Shown: piece after piece, positions 8,083 through 15,924 of the stretch
Layout: each line of letters starts with the position of its first letter
Numbering within the stretch: position 1 is the first letter of the stretch
From: Arcicella aurantiaca
GTDB lineage: Bacteria; Bacteroidota; Bacteroidia; Cytophagales; Spirosomataceae
DNA length: 51,313 bases
NCBI RefSeq assembly: GCF_003148625.1
Contig: NZ_QGGO01000002.1
Coordinates: 37,705-89,017, forward strand
Reading direction: 5' to 3'
Made by a program: the position numbers and the translations under genes
Notes under the pieces: generated by a model
What the model was told of the DNA's origin: nothing
Database searches by the model: none
What the model saw: the letters and a program-made list of their open reading frames with translations, nothing else

Positions 8083-8484
8083 ATGTTTCCAACCGTAAGC
8101 CCGAAAAAGACCTCAGAACGTAAAATACAACTACACAAAGAGGCACAAGCATATAAAAAAACGATTGATGGTCAGGTAAATGACCTCAAATCTGAAGCCG
8201 CTCGTATTGGCACAACCGCCCTCATTGTGGGTACGGCATTGGCAGGAGTTTATGTGATTTTTAGTTTATTTACCTCCGATTCTAAAAAGAAAAAAACAAC
8301 ACAAGTTGTCGTTGAAAATCCTAATTTACCTGTTGTTGTAAAGAAGGAAAAAGACAAAGAATCGTGGTTAGTTTCGTCAATCAAAAGCTATATGATTGCG
8401 TTTGTAATGGCAGTTGCCAAAGACAAAATCATGGAAGCATTGGCGATTTTAAAAGAAAATAATGACCCAAAATCTACTAAATAA
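8083..8484 (+). CDS. Hypothetical single-pass membrane protein overlapping the PcrB-like gene
   Basis: 133 residues. The N-terminal 45 residues are charged and helical (KKTSERKIQLHKEAQAYKK). One TM helix lies at about 46-66 (TTALIVGTALAGVYVIFSLF), followed by a lysine-rich segment (SKKKKTTQVV) and a second weakly hydrophobic helix near 97-110. I do not recognise the family, although similar small proteins follow Holin-X genes in Bacteroidota. The gene overlaps the next start by 23 bp, which suggests translational coupling with the prenyltransferase. Confidence 0.7.
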   Translation: MFPTVSPKKTSERKIQLHKEAQAYKKTIDGQVNDLKSEAARIGTTALIVGTALAGVYVIFSLFTSDSKKKKTTQVVVENPNLPVVVKKEKDKESWLVSSIKSYMIAFVMAVAKDKIMEALAILKENNDPKSTK

Positions 8485-9208
8485 CCTTTACGAACGAAAA
8501 GCTCAAGGTCAAAAATCTTTTGCCGTTTTGATTGACCCCGACAAAGTAAATCTTGATAACTTTTCTAACTTATTGAATCTCTGCACGGAATATGGTGCTG
8601 ATTATATCTTCGTGGGTGGCAGTTTGATTACTAATTATGTAATTTCAGAAGTGATTGCCCAAATAAAAAGAGAAACGAATATTCCCGTTATTTTATTTCC
8701 GGGAAATAGCCTTCACATTGACGTACAAGCAGATGCCATTTTGTTGTTATCTTTAATTTCGGGTAGAAATCCAGAGTTTTTGATTGGACAACACGTTATT
8801 TCAGCCCCTCTTTTACGGAAAAGTGGTTTAGAAATTCTCCCAACAGGTTATATGCTAATTGATAGCGGAAAGCCAACAACGGTTTCTTATATCTCCAACA
8901 CAACACCCATTCCACACGATAAAGCAGGGATTGCCGCCTGTACCGCAATGGCTGGAGAAATGTTAGGATTAAAATTGACTTATCTTGATGCGGGTTCGGG
9001 AGCGATGAATCCTGTTTCGCCAGAAATGATTGCGGCAGTCAGACAATCTGTCGATACGCCAATCATTGTAGGTGGGGGAATCAATACCGCTAAAAAAGCA
9101 AAAAATGCCCTTTCAGCGGGTGCTGATGTCATTGTGGTAGGCAATGGTATTGAGCAAAATATTGATTTATTGAAAGAAATAGCTATATCAGTGAACAGTT
9201 ATCAGTGA
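8462..9208 (+). CDS. Geranylgeranylglyceryl/heptaprenylglyceryl phosphate synthase family (PcrB-like)
   Basis: TIM-barrel prenyltransferase that joins sn-glycerol-1-phosphate to a polyprenyl diphosphate, the ether-lipid reaction known from archaea and also present in many Bacteroidota. Signatures are FAVLIDPDKVN near 20-30, FVGGSLITNY near 51, VILFPGN near 75-81, TYLDAGSGAMNPV near 171-183, and the phosphate-binding IIVGGGINTAKKA and VGNGIE motifs near 197-228. The product of 248 residues is complete. The last residues (ISVNSYQ) are encoded by the first unit of the downstream word repeat, which also supplies the stop codon. Substrate chain length cannot be read from the sequence. Confidence 0.92.
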   Translation: MTQNLLNNLYERKAQGQKSFAVLIDPDKVNLDNFSNLLNLCTEYGADYIFVGGSLITNYVISEVIAQIKRETNIPVILFPGNSLHIDVQADAILLLSLISGRNPEFLIGQHVISAPLLRKSGLEILPTGYMLIDSGKPTTVSYISNTTPIPHDKAGIAACTAMAGEMLGLKLTYLDAGSGAMNPVSPEMIAAVRQSVDTPIIVGGGINTAKKAKNALSAGADVIVVGNGIEQNIDLLKEIAISVNSYQ

Positions 9209-9443
9209 ACAGTTATCAGTTAACAGTAAGCAGTTATCAGTAGCTTTAATTTGGTAATTGTTCGATGATAATTGATTCATTGAAAGAAATAAATTTGACA
9301 GTGAACAGTTATCAGTAGCTTTAATTTGGTAATTGTTCGATGATAATTGATTTATTGAAAAAAATAAATTTGACAGTGAACAGTAAACAGTTATTAGTAA
9401 TTTTATTGTTCACTGATAACTGTTCACTGATAACTGCCAACTG
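9188..9443. repeat. 75-bp tandem repeat plus inverted word repeat between convergent genes
   Basis: The gap from the PcrB-like stop to the gdh stop is filled by the word GTGAACAGTTATCA. A 75-bp unit occurs at 9231-9305 and 9306-9380 with a partial third copy from 9381. The left arm (25 bases, 9196-9220) has an exact complement within 9406-9436, so the whole gap can fold. The 75-bp unit contains GATT(T/C)ATTGAAAGAAATA, which also occurs as codons near the end of the PcrB-like gene (about 9164-9182), so the repeat seems to have captured coding sequence. Confidence 0.9.
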
Positions 9444-10718
9444 CTAATATCCTCCTCTAAATTTATAAGTATCCGAAACCTTCTTAATCGCTACGATATA
9501 CGCTGCAATTCTCATTGGTACGTTAAATTGTTGAGACGTCAAGAAGACTTTATCAAAAGCATCCTTCATAATTCTATCCGAGCGACGGTTTACTCTGTCC
9601 AACGTCCATTTATAACCAATTCTATTTTGTACCCACTCGAAATACGAAACCGTTACACCTCCTGCATTTGCCAAAATATCAGGCACAACCAAGATACCTT
9701 TGTTGTTGATAATATCATCTGCTGATGCCGAAGTAGGGCCATTTGCCCCTTCAACAATCATTTTAGCTTTGATATAAGGAGCATTTTCATTGTTAATTAC
9801 GTCTTCTTTTGCCGCAGGAACTAATACGTCCACGTCAAGGGTAAGTAATTCATCATTGGTGATTTTCTCAGCTCCGGGGAAGTTTTCTAAAGTCCCTTTG
9901 TTCAAATCACGATATTTGATTGCTCCTTCAATGTCAATTCCATTTTCATTGTAATACGCTCCCGAAATATCGGAAATAGCTTTTACCATCACGCCACGCT
10001 CGTGCAACAATACCGCTGCGTGCGAGCCTACATTTCCAAAACCTTGCACCGCAGCCGTTGCTTTATACGGATTGATTTTTAATTTATCCATACCCGCCAA
10101 AGCTGAAGTCATTACGCCACGTCCAGTTGCTTCGGTACGTCCCAACGAACCACCCAAAACCAAAGGCTTACCTGTTACTACGGCATTTACCGTCATTCCT
10201 TTCGCTTTTGAATATTCGTCCATCAACCAAGCCATTTCACGAGGGCCAGTTCCCATATCGGGAGCAGGAATATCACGGTCAGGACCAAAAACGTCCAACA
10301 TCGCAACGGTGTAAGCACGCATAAGGCGTTCCATTTCTCCTGCCGACATCTCACGAGGATTACAAGCAATTCCACCCTTTGCTCCGCCATAAGGAATATC
10401 CACAACGGCACATTTCCAAGTCATCCATGCTGCCAAAGCACGCACTTCATCTAAATTAACATCTGGGTCAAAACGAATTCCGCCTTTACCCGGTCCTAAA
10501 ATATTAGAATGTAATACTCGGTGTCCTTCAAAAACTCGAATCGAGCCATTATCCATCGTGATAGGAAGCCCAACTGTAACTTGGCGAGCTGGTACTTTCA
10601 AGATATAATACATTTCATCAGAAATTCCCAAAAGTTCAACGGCTTTATCAAAGCGTTGCATCATGGATTCCAATGGATTTTCTTTGTCCTTAATTGGAGC
10701 AGGTTCTATGTATGTCAT
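9444..10718 (-). CDS. Glu/Leu/Phe/Val dehydrogenase (glutamate dehydrogenase)
   Basis: NAD(P)-dependent oxidative deamination of glutamate (or the reductive direction), cytoplasmic. The length of 424 residues fits hexameric GDHs. The N-terminal dimerisation/substrate domain carries GPGKGGIRFDPDV and the catalytic-lysine region VVDIPYGGAKGGI (about 100-120). PAPDMGTGPREMAWL follows near 150, then the Rossmann nucleotide domain with VQGFGNVGSHAA near 225-236. EGANGPTSASAD and PDILANAGGVTVSYFEW occur toward the C-terminus. Cofactor preference cannot be decided confidently. Monocistronic; it converges on the PcrB-like gene through the word-repeat patch. Confidence 0.94.
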   Translation of the reverse strand: MTYIEPAPIKDKENPLESMMQRFDKAVELLGISDEMYYILKVPARQVTVGLPITMDNGSIRVFEGHRVLHSNILGPGKGGIRFDPDVNLDEVRALAAWMTWKCAVVDIPYGGAKGGIACNPREMSAGEMERLMRAYTVAMLDVFGPDRDIPAPDMGTGPREMAWLMDEYSKAKGMTVNAVVTGKPLVLGGSLGRTEATGRGVMTSALAGMDKLKINPYKATAAVQGFGNVGSHAAVLLHERGVMVKAISDISGAYYNENGIDIEGAIKYRDLNKGTLENFPGAEKITNDELLTLDVDVLVPAAKEDVINNENAPYIKAKMIVEGANGPTSASADDIINNKGILVVPDILANAGGVTVSYFEWVQNRIGYKWTLDRVNRRSDRIMKDAFDKVFLTSQQFNVPMRIAAYIVAIKKVSDTYKFRGGY

Positions 10719-11218
10719 GTTTAAAGAAAACCATCTGCAACTGCCTATTTATATTCTATGAAATGACAAATAGTTTGATTAAAAACATAAATTATCATAA
10801 TTCATAGAGGCTGTTATCTCTATATTTGTAAATCTCGACTAATTGACCAAAGACTACAAACAAGCAATTTTAGATGTGTTTGTTGATGATTTGCACAAAC
10901 TTACAACCTTTGAAATGAATAAATCAAGTGTTTTTATTTTAAGTAGAAATACTTGATTTTCAGGCAAAACAGACAAATTTGAAGTGTTTTTGTATTTTAC
11001 TTTTTAACTTTATTGAAGATTAGCGTTTTCACCAAATAATCATTGGTAAAACATAAGAATTAAGAAATCATAAAATTTTAAAAAAATTTAATTAATTCTT
11101 GAAATATTGATATTTAAAACATTTTGATTTTATCTTTGTGAAAATTTTTACGGACAGACGATTCCAAAGTCAATAGAATCCTTATTCTTGAACCCACAAA
11201 CCCTATTCGAAAGTTAAT
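10719..11218. other. 500-bp intergenic region between gdh and the dksA-like gene
   Basis: A/T-rich gap with promoters but no confident gene. TATATTTG at 10821-10828 fits a -7 element. It precedes a TTG-initiated 37-codon frame (10843-10956, beginning LTKDYKQAILDVF) that could be a small protein or a remnant, but I have no homology for it. TATCTTTG at 11131-11138 is the likely promoter element for the dksA-like gene, giving a leader of about 75 nt. No RNA structure I recognise is present. Confidence 0.5.
11131..11138 (+). promoter_or_regulatory. Predicted -7 element of the dksA-like gene
   Basis: TATCTTTG matches TAnnTTTG exactly, 80 bases upstream of the ATG at 11219; a weak ATTG lies about 21 bases further upstream. 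Confidence 0.45.
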
Positions 11219-11611
11219 ATGGAGACATTAGTAGAACAAAAAACCAGATACTCGAGTGAAGACCTTAAAGAATTTGAGGTATTAATCACTAAAAAGTTGG
11301 ATGATATTCGAGCTGAATTAAACTACATTCGTGAAGCACTTCATAAACGTAATGACCCAGGTACTGACGTAACAGGTGGAAGTTCAAAATTGATGGAAGA
11401 CGGAGCTGATAGTTCAGAAAAAGAAAGTATGAGCCAATTGGCAGCACGCTTACAGAAGTTTGCTACACAGTTAGAAAATGCCCTTATCCGTATCAAAAAC
11501 GGAACTTATGGCGTGTGTATTGATACAGGAAAATTAATTCCGAAAGAACGCCTCAGAGCAGTTCCTCATACACAACAAACCATTGAAGCGAAATTAATGA
11601 AGCAACGATAA
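11219..11611 (+). CDS. TraR/DksA family protein lacking the zinc-finger cysteines
   Basis: DksA-like secondary-channel regulator of RNA polymerase. The 130-residue protein has a coiled-coil N-terminal half (KEFEVLITKKLDDIRAEL) and an SSEKESMSQLAARLQKF segment that corresponds to the coiled-coil return helix. It then has the typical RIKNGTYGVC..TGKLIPKERLRAVPHT sequence. In canonical DksA this last part forms a four-cysteine zinc finger; here only one cysteine (in YGVC) remains, and the others are replaced by T, T and E-type residues. Such cysteine-poor forms are known in bacteria, so it is probably functional. A hairpin terminator follows directly. Confidence 0.88.
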   Translation: METLVEQKTRYSSEDLKEFEVLITKKLDDIRAELNYIREALHKRNDPGTDVTGGSSKLMEDGADSSEKESMSQLAARLQKFATQLENALIRIKNGTYGVCIDTGKLIPKERLRAVPHTQQTIEAKLMKQR

Positions 11612-11621
11612 TAAAAAAGAG

Positions 11622-11645
11622 TAGCCAACTTCAAAAAGTTGGCTA
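11622..11645. terminator. Hairpin with TAGCCAACTT stem, followed by T-run
   Basis: TAGCCAACTT (11622-11631) and its perfect complement (11636-11645) flank a CAAA loop, with TTTTC after it. It separates the convergent dksA-like and DUF72 genes. The CCAACTT/AAGTTGG core resembles the two hairpins flanking the RAYT transposase at 34.8-35.6 kb. Confidence 0.8.
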
Positions 11646-11653
11646 TTTTCATT

Positions 11654-12562
11654 TTAAAACAAACTCATCTGCTCGACTTTAGGTAAAAATTTAGGCTCTT
11701 TAATGGAAAGTCCGCAATGTAAATTGATTTGCTGAATCCAATAATTAGCCATTTCTGGAGCAATCGTATTTTCACAAATATGAACAAAAAGCCAAAGTTC
11801 TTCTAAGCCTAAATCCAACCAAGTTTTTATTCTTTGAACCCATTCATCAATTCGTTTATAATCTGATGGATGTTCATTGCCGACCCAACGTATAACAGCC
11901 TTCGGTAAAGATAAACTTTGATGGGCAACATCACGCCTGCCCGCCACGTCTGTAATGACCGTTGCGTGTCCCAAACTATTCAATAAAGCTAAAGCATCTT
12001 GCCAAGCCTTTTCGTTTTTAAACCAATCTTCATTTCTAAATTCAACAGCAATTTTCAGATTATCAGGCAATTGTCTCAAATATTTCTCAAAAACGGCAAA
12101 CTGTCTTGGCGAAAAATACGGAGCTAATTGCAAGAAAGGCATCCCTAATTTCTCCTCTAATTTCAAGATTTGGCGACAAAATTCGTCTGTCAAACCTTCA
12201 GCATTTTGCAATAATTTATCGTGAGAAATTATTTGTGGAAATTTAGTACAAAAGGTAAAATTGGGGCTTGATTCTACTTTCCAACGCTCAATTGTTTCAT
12301 CATTTGGGATTTGATAATGCGTTACATTCAGCTCAATTGTATTAAATTGTTGAGAATATAATTTCAGAAAATCGGGCGTTTTTGCATTGTGAGGGTAGAT
12401 TTTCCCGTTCCAATCTTTATTCGACCAAACAGGACAACCAACTTTAATAACAGGTTTTTCAACCTTTGCCCCCGACAATACTTTTGCATTAAAAGCATTG
12501 TCGGGTTTCAAGGTAAAATCTGTTTTTTCTACATCATATTTTGAAAGTTTTCCAAAATCCAT
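11654..12562 (-). CDS. DUF72 domain-containing protein
   Basis: 302-residue TIM-barrel-like protein of the DUF72 (YecE) family, whose biochemical role is not established. Family features include the opening IKVGCPVWSNKDWNGKIYP, LKLYSQQFNTIELNVTHYQIP near 75-95, FTFCTKFPQIISHDK, LGMPFLQLAPYFSPRQF near 140-155, and IAVEFRNEDWF near 170. The FVHICENTIAPEMANYW segment near the end is the usual C-terminal marker. It lies 10 bp upstream of trpA on the same strand order (trpA is transcribed first, then DUF72), so the two are probably cotranscribed. Nothing unusual in length. Confidence 0.9.
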   Translation of the reverse strand: MDFGKLSKYDVEKTDFTLKPDNAFNAKVLSGAKVEKPVIKVGCPVWSNKDWNGKIYPHNAKTPDFLKLYSQQFNTIELNVTHYQIPNDETIERWKVESSPNFTFCTKFPQIISHDKLLQNAEGLTDEFCRQILKLEEKLGMPFLQLAPYFSPRQFAVFEKYLRQLPDNLKIAVEFRNEDWFKNEKAWQDALALLNSLGHATVITDVAGRRDVAHQSLSLPKAVIRWVGNEHPSDYKRIDEWVQRIKTWLDLGLEELWLFVHICENTIAPEMANYWIQQINLHCGLSIKEPKFLPKVEQMSLF

Positions 12563-12571
12563 TGATTAATT

Positions 12572-13351
12572 TTAACCGTTTTTAACACTACTCACAAAAG
12601 CCTTAATATCACCTGCTAAATCTGTTGACTGACCAATCAATTTGATAAAGGCACTACCAATAATTGCTCCTGCTGCTTGTGAAGACGCCTTTTTAAAGGT
12701 TTGATTATCAGAAATTCCAAAGCCAATCAAACGTGGATTTTTCAAATTCATAGCATTTACACGAGCAAAATACGCTTCTTGGTCAGTGGAAATACTTGAT
12801 TTTGCCCCCGTCGTACTCGCAGAAGAAACCATGTAAATAAAACCATCGGAAATACTATCAATGTGCTTAATTCTCTCTTCTGAAGTTTGTGGCGTAATCA
12901 AAAAGGTATTCAAAATACCATATTTATCAAAAGTTGCTTTGTATTCTTCCTCATAAACGCTGGCTGGCATATCTGGCAAAATCAAGCCGTCCACACCAAC
13001 TTCTTGGCATTTTTGGCAGAAATTTTCAACGCCAAATTGAATCACAGGATTTACATATCCCATCAATAAAATAGGTACAGTAATGCCCGCTTCACGAATT
13101 CCTGAAAGTTGTTCAAAAAGTAATTTTACCGTCATTCCATTATCCAAAGCAATTTGGTTCGACTGCTGAATAGTTTCGCCATCCGCCACAGGGTCAGAAT
13201 ACGGCATTCCGATTTCTACTAAATCAGCTCCACCGTCTTGAAGAGCCTTTAAAATCACGGTTGTATCGTCTATTTTTGGAAAACCTGCGGTAAAATAAAC
13301 GTTAAGAATGTTATTTGTTTTTTCTTGGAAAAGTTGTTTAATACGGTTCAT
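12572..13351 (-). CDS. trpA: Tryptophan synthase alpha subunit
   Basis: Cytoplasmic TIM-barrel enzyme that cleaves indole-3-glycerol phosphate to indole and glyceraldehyde 3-phosphate, passing indole to TrpB. The 259-residue protein has the catalytic-acid segments LVEIGMPYSDPVADG (Glu and Asp near 47 and 58), the GILNTFLITPQTSEERI loop near 125, SSASTTGAK near 176 and the phosphate site IGFGISDNQTF near 209. The rest of the trp pathway is not in this window, and the next gene upstream is fic. The 63-bp fic-trpA gap is one copy of the fic-bracketing repeat. Confidence 0.96.
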   Translation of the reverse strand: MNRIKQLFQEKTNNILNVYFTAGFPKIDDTTVILKALQDGGADLVEIGMPYSDPVADGETIQQSNQIALDNGMTVKLLFEQLSGIREAGITVPILLMGYVNPVIQFGVENFCQKCQEVGVDGLILPDMPASVYEEEYKATFDKYGILNTFLITPQTSEERIKHIDSISDGFIYMVSSASTTGAKSSISTDQEAYFARVNAMNLKNPRLIGFGISDNQTFKKASSQAAGAIIGSAFIKLIGQSTDLAGDIKAFVSSVKNG

Positions 13352-13357
13352 GTTTTT

Positions 13358-13419
13358 GTTACCCGACGCTTCCGCATCGGAATTTATTTTTAACGAACGA
13401 ACTGAAAGTTCGTGTTACA
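13358..13419. repeat. Fic-bracketing repeat, copy 1
   Basis: About 62 bp with two potential hairpins: CCGA(C/T)(G/A)CTTCCGCATCGG and AACGAAC...GTTCGTGTT. Compared with copy 2 (14188-14245) it has five substitutions and a 4-base GAAC insertion. Its right end, TGTTACA, contains the fic stop codon (TAA on the minus strand, 13415-13417). Confidence 0.9.
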
Positions 13420-14182
13420 CACAAGCTACAAGCATATTTACAAAAGGTAAGGTTTTTGAATAATCCATTGTATCATATTCAAAACCAATGCGTTGTAGAT
13501 TGTGATAATATTCGTTTTTGTTTTGGTAATAATATTTTTCTGAGGGAATTTGCCAAGCTTTATCCCCTAACTTTGAAGCTAAAAACCATTTTTCTAAAAG
13601 CCTTGCAGTTCGTCCATTTCCATCATTCAGCGGGTGAATATTTAAGAAAATAAGATGCAATAACGAAGCATAAAAAAAGGTTTCTCGAATGCTTAATTCA
13701 TTTTTCAAAAGCAGTGATAAATCGGCAAAAAATTTTACAAGCTCCCCCTTCACTTGCTCGGGATTGGTGGCAACGTACAATATTCTTTCTCCACCCATTA
13801 CAAACATAGGCGAAACTCGCCATCGTCCTCTTTCTGAGGCTCTTAGAAAGTTTTTAGTGATGAATTTATGGGCTTTCAAAATATTCTTTTCATTCAGCAT
13901 ATTATTTCTTGCAAAGGAATATGCTTCAAATAAATCATCGGCTTTTTTGGTATAATCCACCAAAAATTTAACGCCCAATAATTTATGTTTTAAGTACGAA
14001 TCCAACTCAATTTCAACGCCTTCAATCTTGGAAGAATACACGACCGAACTGGACGTATAAAAAGTAAAATCTTGAATGGTATTCTGAAATTCTTGCAAAT
14101 CAGCCATGCGTTTCCCCAGCTCATCTTCTTGAATAGAGAAATGAGGTAAAAGGGTATCGGATGGAAGAATTTTGAATTTCAT
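13415..14182 (-). CDS. Fic family protein (predicted AMPylator/DNA-binding Fic)
   Basis: Fic-domain protein that transfers AMP (or another nucleotide) to a target side chain. The active-site loop HPLNDGNGRTAR near 177-188 matches HPFx(D/N)GNGR with Leu for Phe. An upstream SSKIEG at about 51-56 fits the (S/T)xxxE(G/N) inhibitory helix, here N-terminal to the Fic core, which would make it a class II, self-inhibited Fic protein. An antitoxin is therefore not required and none is adjacent. At 255 residues it is shorter than Fic proteins with a C-terminal winged helix. Both flanking gaps are copies of one repeat and its stop codon is inside copy 1. Confidence 0.9.
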   Translation of the reverse strand: MKFKILPSDTLLPHFSIQEDELGKRMADLQEFQNTIQDFTFYTSSSVVYSSKIEGVEIELDSYLKHKLLGVKFLVDYTKKADDLFEAYSFARNNMLNEKNILKAHKFITKNFLRASERGRWRVSPMFVMGGERILYVATNPEQVKGELVKFFADLSLLLKNELSIRETFFYASLLHLIFLNIHPLNDGNGRTARLLEKWFLASKLGDKAWQIPSEKYYYQNKNEYYHNLQRIGFEYDTMDYSKTLPFVNMLVACV

Positions 14183-14187
14183 TGTTT

Positions 14188-14245
14188 GTAACCCGATACT
14201 TCCGCATCGGGATTTATTTTTAACGAACTAAAAGTTCGTGTTACA
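14188..14245. repeat. Fic-bracketing repeat, copy 2
   Basis: 58-bp copy between the mpl stop and the fic start. Its two hairpins are CCCGATACTTCCGCATCGGG (6-bp stem) and AACGAACTAAAAGTTCGTGTT. As in copy 1, the TGTTACA end supplies the stop codon of the gene transcribed into it (mpl, TAA at 14241-14243). Confidence 0.9.
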
Positions 14246-15602
14246 TCAAAATTGTTTTAGCTAATTCATTAAAATCCAACCCACCAAAAGTCCCAGAAGA
14301 CATCATTAATAAATTAGCATTACGCCAAGATTGAGATAACAAAAACGCTTTCAGCGATTCGTTATCGGTAAAAACTTGTAGATTTGGATTATTGAAATGT
14401 ACTTTAATATCTTCGGGCGTGATGGCAGGCAACTTTTTATGTTCCAGCGTTTTTGGACTAAAATACACTACTGGCACATCCGCTGCATTTAATTTATTAG
14501 CGTATTCTCCCAAGAAATCTTTGTTCAAACTACTAAATGTATGCAATTCTAAACAAGCTATTAATTGACGGTTCGGGAACTGAGCTTTTACGGCTTTGGT
14601 CGTTGCCTCAACCTTAGAAGGAGCATGAGCAAAGTCTTTATAAATTACTGTTTCGGCATTTTGACCCACTAATTCCAAACGTTTTGCTGCTCCTTTAAAT
14701 GATGGAATCGCTGCATAAAATTCTTCATCTTCAATGCCAATTTGAGAAAGTACAAACTTTGCACCGTTCAAATTTTTGAGATTATGTTCTCCAAAAACTT
14801 CAATTTCAAGTTCTTTTTTATTCGATAAAATCAAGAATGTTTTGCCATCACGTACTTTACTTGGGTGAGCTTGATACGGTAATTTTCTCACGGCTTCACG
14901 TTCTACCGAGCCAATTTTAGCGACTAAAGCGTCTGTTTCATCATAGATAAAACTTCCTGCTTTGGGTAATTCATCGGCTAATAATTCAAACTGATGAACG
15001 TAATCGTTGAAATCTGGATAAACATTGATATGGTCCCAAGCAATGCCCGACATCAACATGACGTGTGGATGATAATGCAAAAATTTAGGCTGACGGTCGA
15101 TTGGCGACGATAAATATTCGTCTCCTTCAATCACAATTACAGGTGCGTCCGACAGTTTCGCCATCGTATCAAAACCTTCAATTCTTGCTCCAACCATATA
15201 ATCAAATTTACGCTTATGGTATTTCAGCACATGTAAAATCATCGAAGTAATGGTTGTTTTCCCATGACTTCCCGCAATGACAACTCTTTGTTTATGAAGA
15301 CTTTGTGAATAAATAAATTCTGGATAAGAGTAAATTTTTATGCCTAATTCTTGAGCTTTAGCCAATTCAGGATTGTCCACACGAGCGTGCATTCCCAAAA
15401 TTACACAACTTAAATCAGCCGTGATTTTCTCAGGAAACCACCCCATTTCAGCAGGAAGAAGTCCTTTATCTGCTAATAATGTTCGTGAAGGTTCATAAAT
15501 TTCATCATCTGAACCCGTAATGACAAAACCTCTATTGTGTAAATCAATAGCTAAATTGTGCATGGCAGCACCGCCAATGGCAATGAAGTGAATTTTTTGC
15601 AT
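14241..15602 (-). CDS. mpl: UDP-N-acetylmuramate:L-alanyl-gamma-D-glutamyl-meso-diaminopimelate ligase family (Mpl)
   Basis: Mur-ligase family enzyme that recycles the cell-wall tripeptide by ligating it to UDP-MurNAc. The 453-residue protein has the N-terminal UDP-binding motif HFIAIGGAAMHNLAIDL with GxxG features (residues 4-20) and the P-loop VIAGSHGKTTITSMI near 107-121. It also has VIEGDEYLSSPIDRQPKF near 155-172, HPHVMLMSGIAWDHINVYP near 177-196 and a C-terminal domain with YKDFAHAPSKVEATTKAV near 325. These match Mpl more closely than MurC. It is the first gene of the mpl-fic-trpA-DUF72 series on this strand. Confidence 0.93.
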   Translation of the reverse strand: MQKIHFIAIGGAAMHNLAIDLHNRGFVITGSDDEIYEPSRTLLADKGLLPAEMGWFPEKITADLSCVILGMHARVDNPELAKAQELGIKIYSYPEFIYSQSLHKQRVVIAGSHGKTTITSMILHVLKYHKRKFDYMVGARIEGFDTMAKLSDAPVIVIEGDEYLSSPIDRQPKFLHYHPHVMLMSGIAWDHINVYPDFNDYVHQFELLADELPKAGSFIYDETDALVAKIGSVEREAVRKLPYQAHPSKVRDGKTFLILSNKKELEIEVFGEHNLKNLNGAKFVLSQIGIEDEEFYAAIPSFKGAAKRLELVGQNAETVIYKDFAHAPSKVEATTKAVKAQFPNRQLIACLELHTFSSLNKDFLGEYANKLNAADVPVVYFSPKTLEHKKLPAITPEDIKVHFNNPNLQVFTDNESLKAFLLSQSWRNANLLMMSSGTFGGLDFNELAKTILM

Positions 15603-15924
15603 AAATAAAATTTAGCGAATTAGCGATAAGCGAATGGCGATAAGTTGAGTATAGAATCGCTATCCACTAATTACATTTCGCTATCAATAAACTAATTTGC
15701 GTTTCAGAACGTTAAATATAAAATAAATACAATTTATTTACTTGCAAAGGTCATACTTTTATTGCACTTTTGCACGCTTTTTGTAGGAATACTTGGCAAT
15801 CGATTATCAGTAATCGGGTGTCAATTTCTGAAACAATTTGCCCCAGAAAATTTTTAAAATCCAATAGCCGAAAGCTAAAAGCTGAAAGCTATACTAACAA
15901 ACAATTTATGCTTTTTAGCTTAGG
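15603..15924. repeat. Intergenic region with inverted word repeat (GCGATAAGCGAAT family)
   Basis: The mpl-proximal half (15603-15690) is a word patch: GCGAATTAGCGATAAGCGAA..GCGATAAG, followed by reverse-complement-like words ATCGCTATCC..ATTTCGCTATC. A second small patch at 15865-15893 repeats GAAAGCTAAAAGCTGAAAGCT. Between them is A/T-rich sequence that must hold the speA promoter, but I see no exact TAnnTTTG with a good -33 partner. Confidence 0.6.

Noticed and set aside
7632-8484. Holin-like proteins taken as prophage remnants
   Set aside because: No lysin, capsid, integrase or other phage gene is near either holin-type gene; these families are common in non-phage chromosomes.
9183-9443. 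GTGAACAGTTATCA array read as a CRISPR
   Set aside because: Repeats are imperfect, of 14 and 75 bp, contiguous rather than separated by unique spacers, and no cas genes are present.
10843-10956. 37-codon TTG-initiated frame downstream of a TATATTTG element
   Set aside because: Only the promoter match and A/T-rich codons support it; no RBS, homology or conserved neighbour. Kept only as a remark in the intergenic entry.
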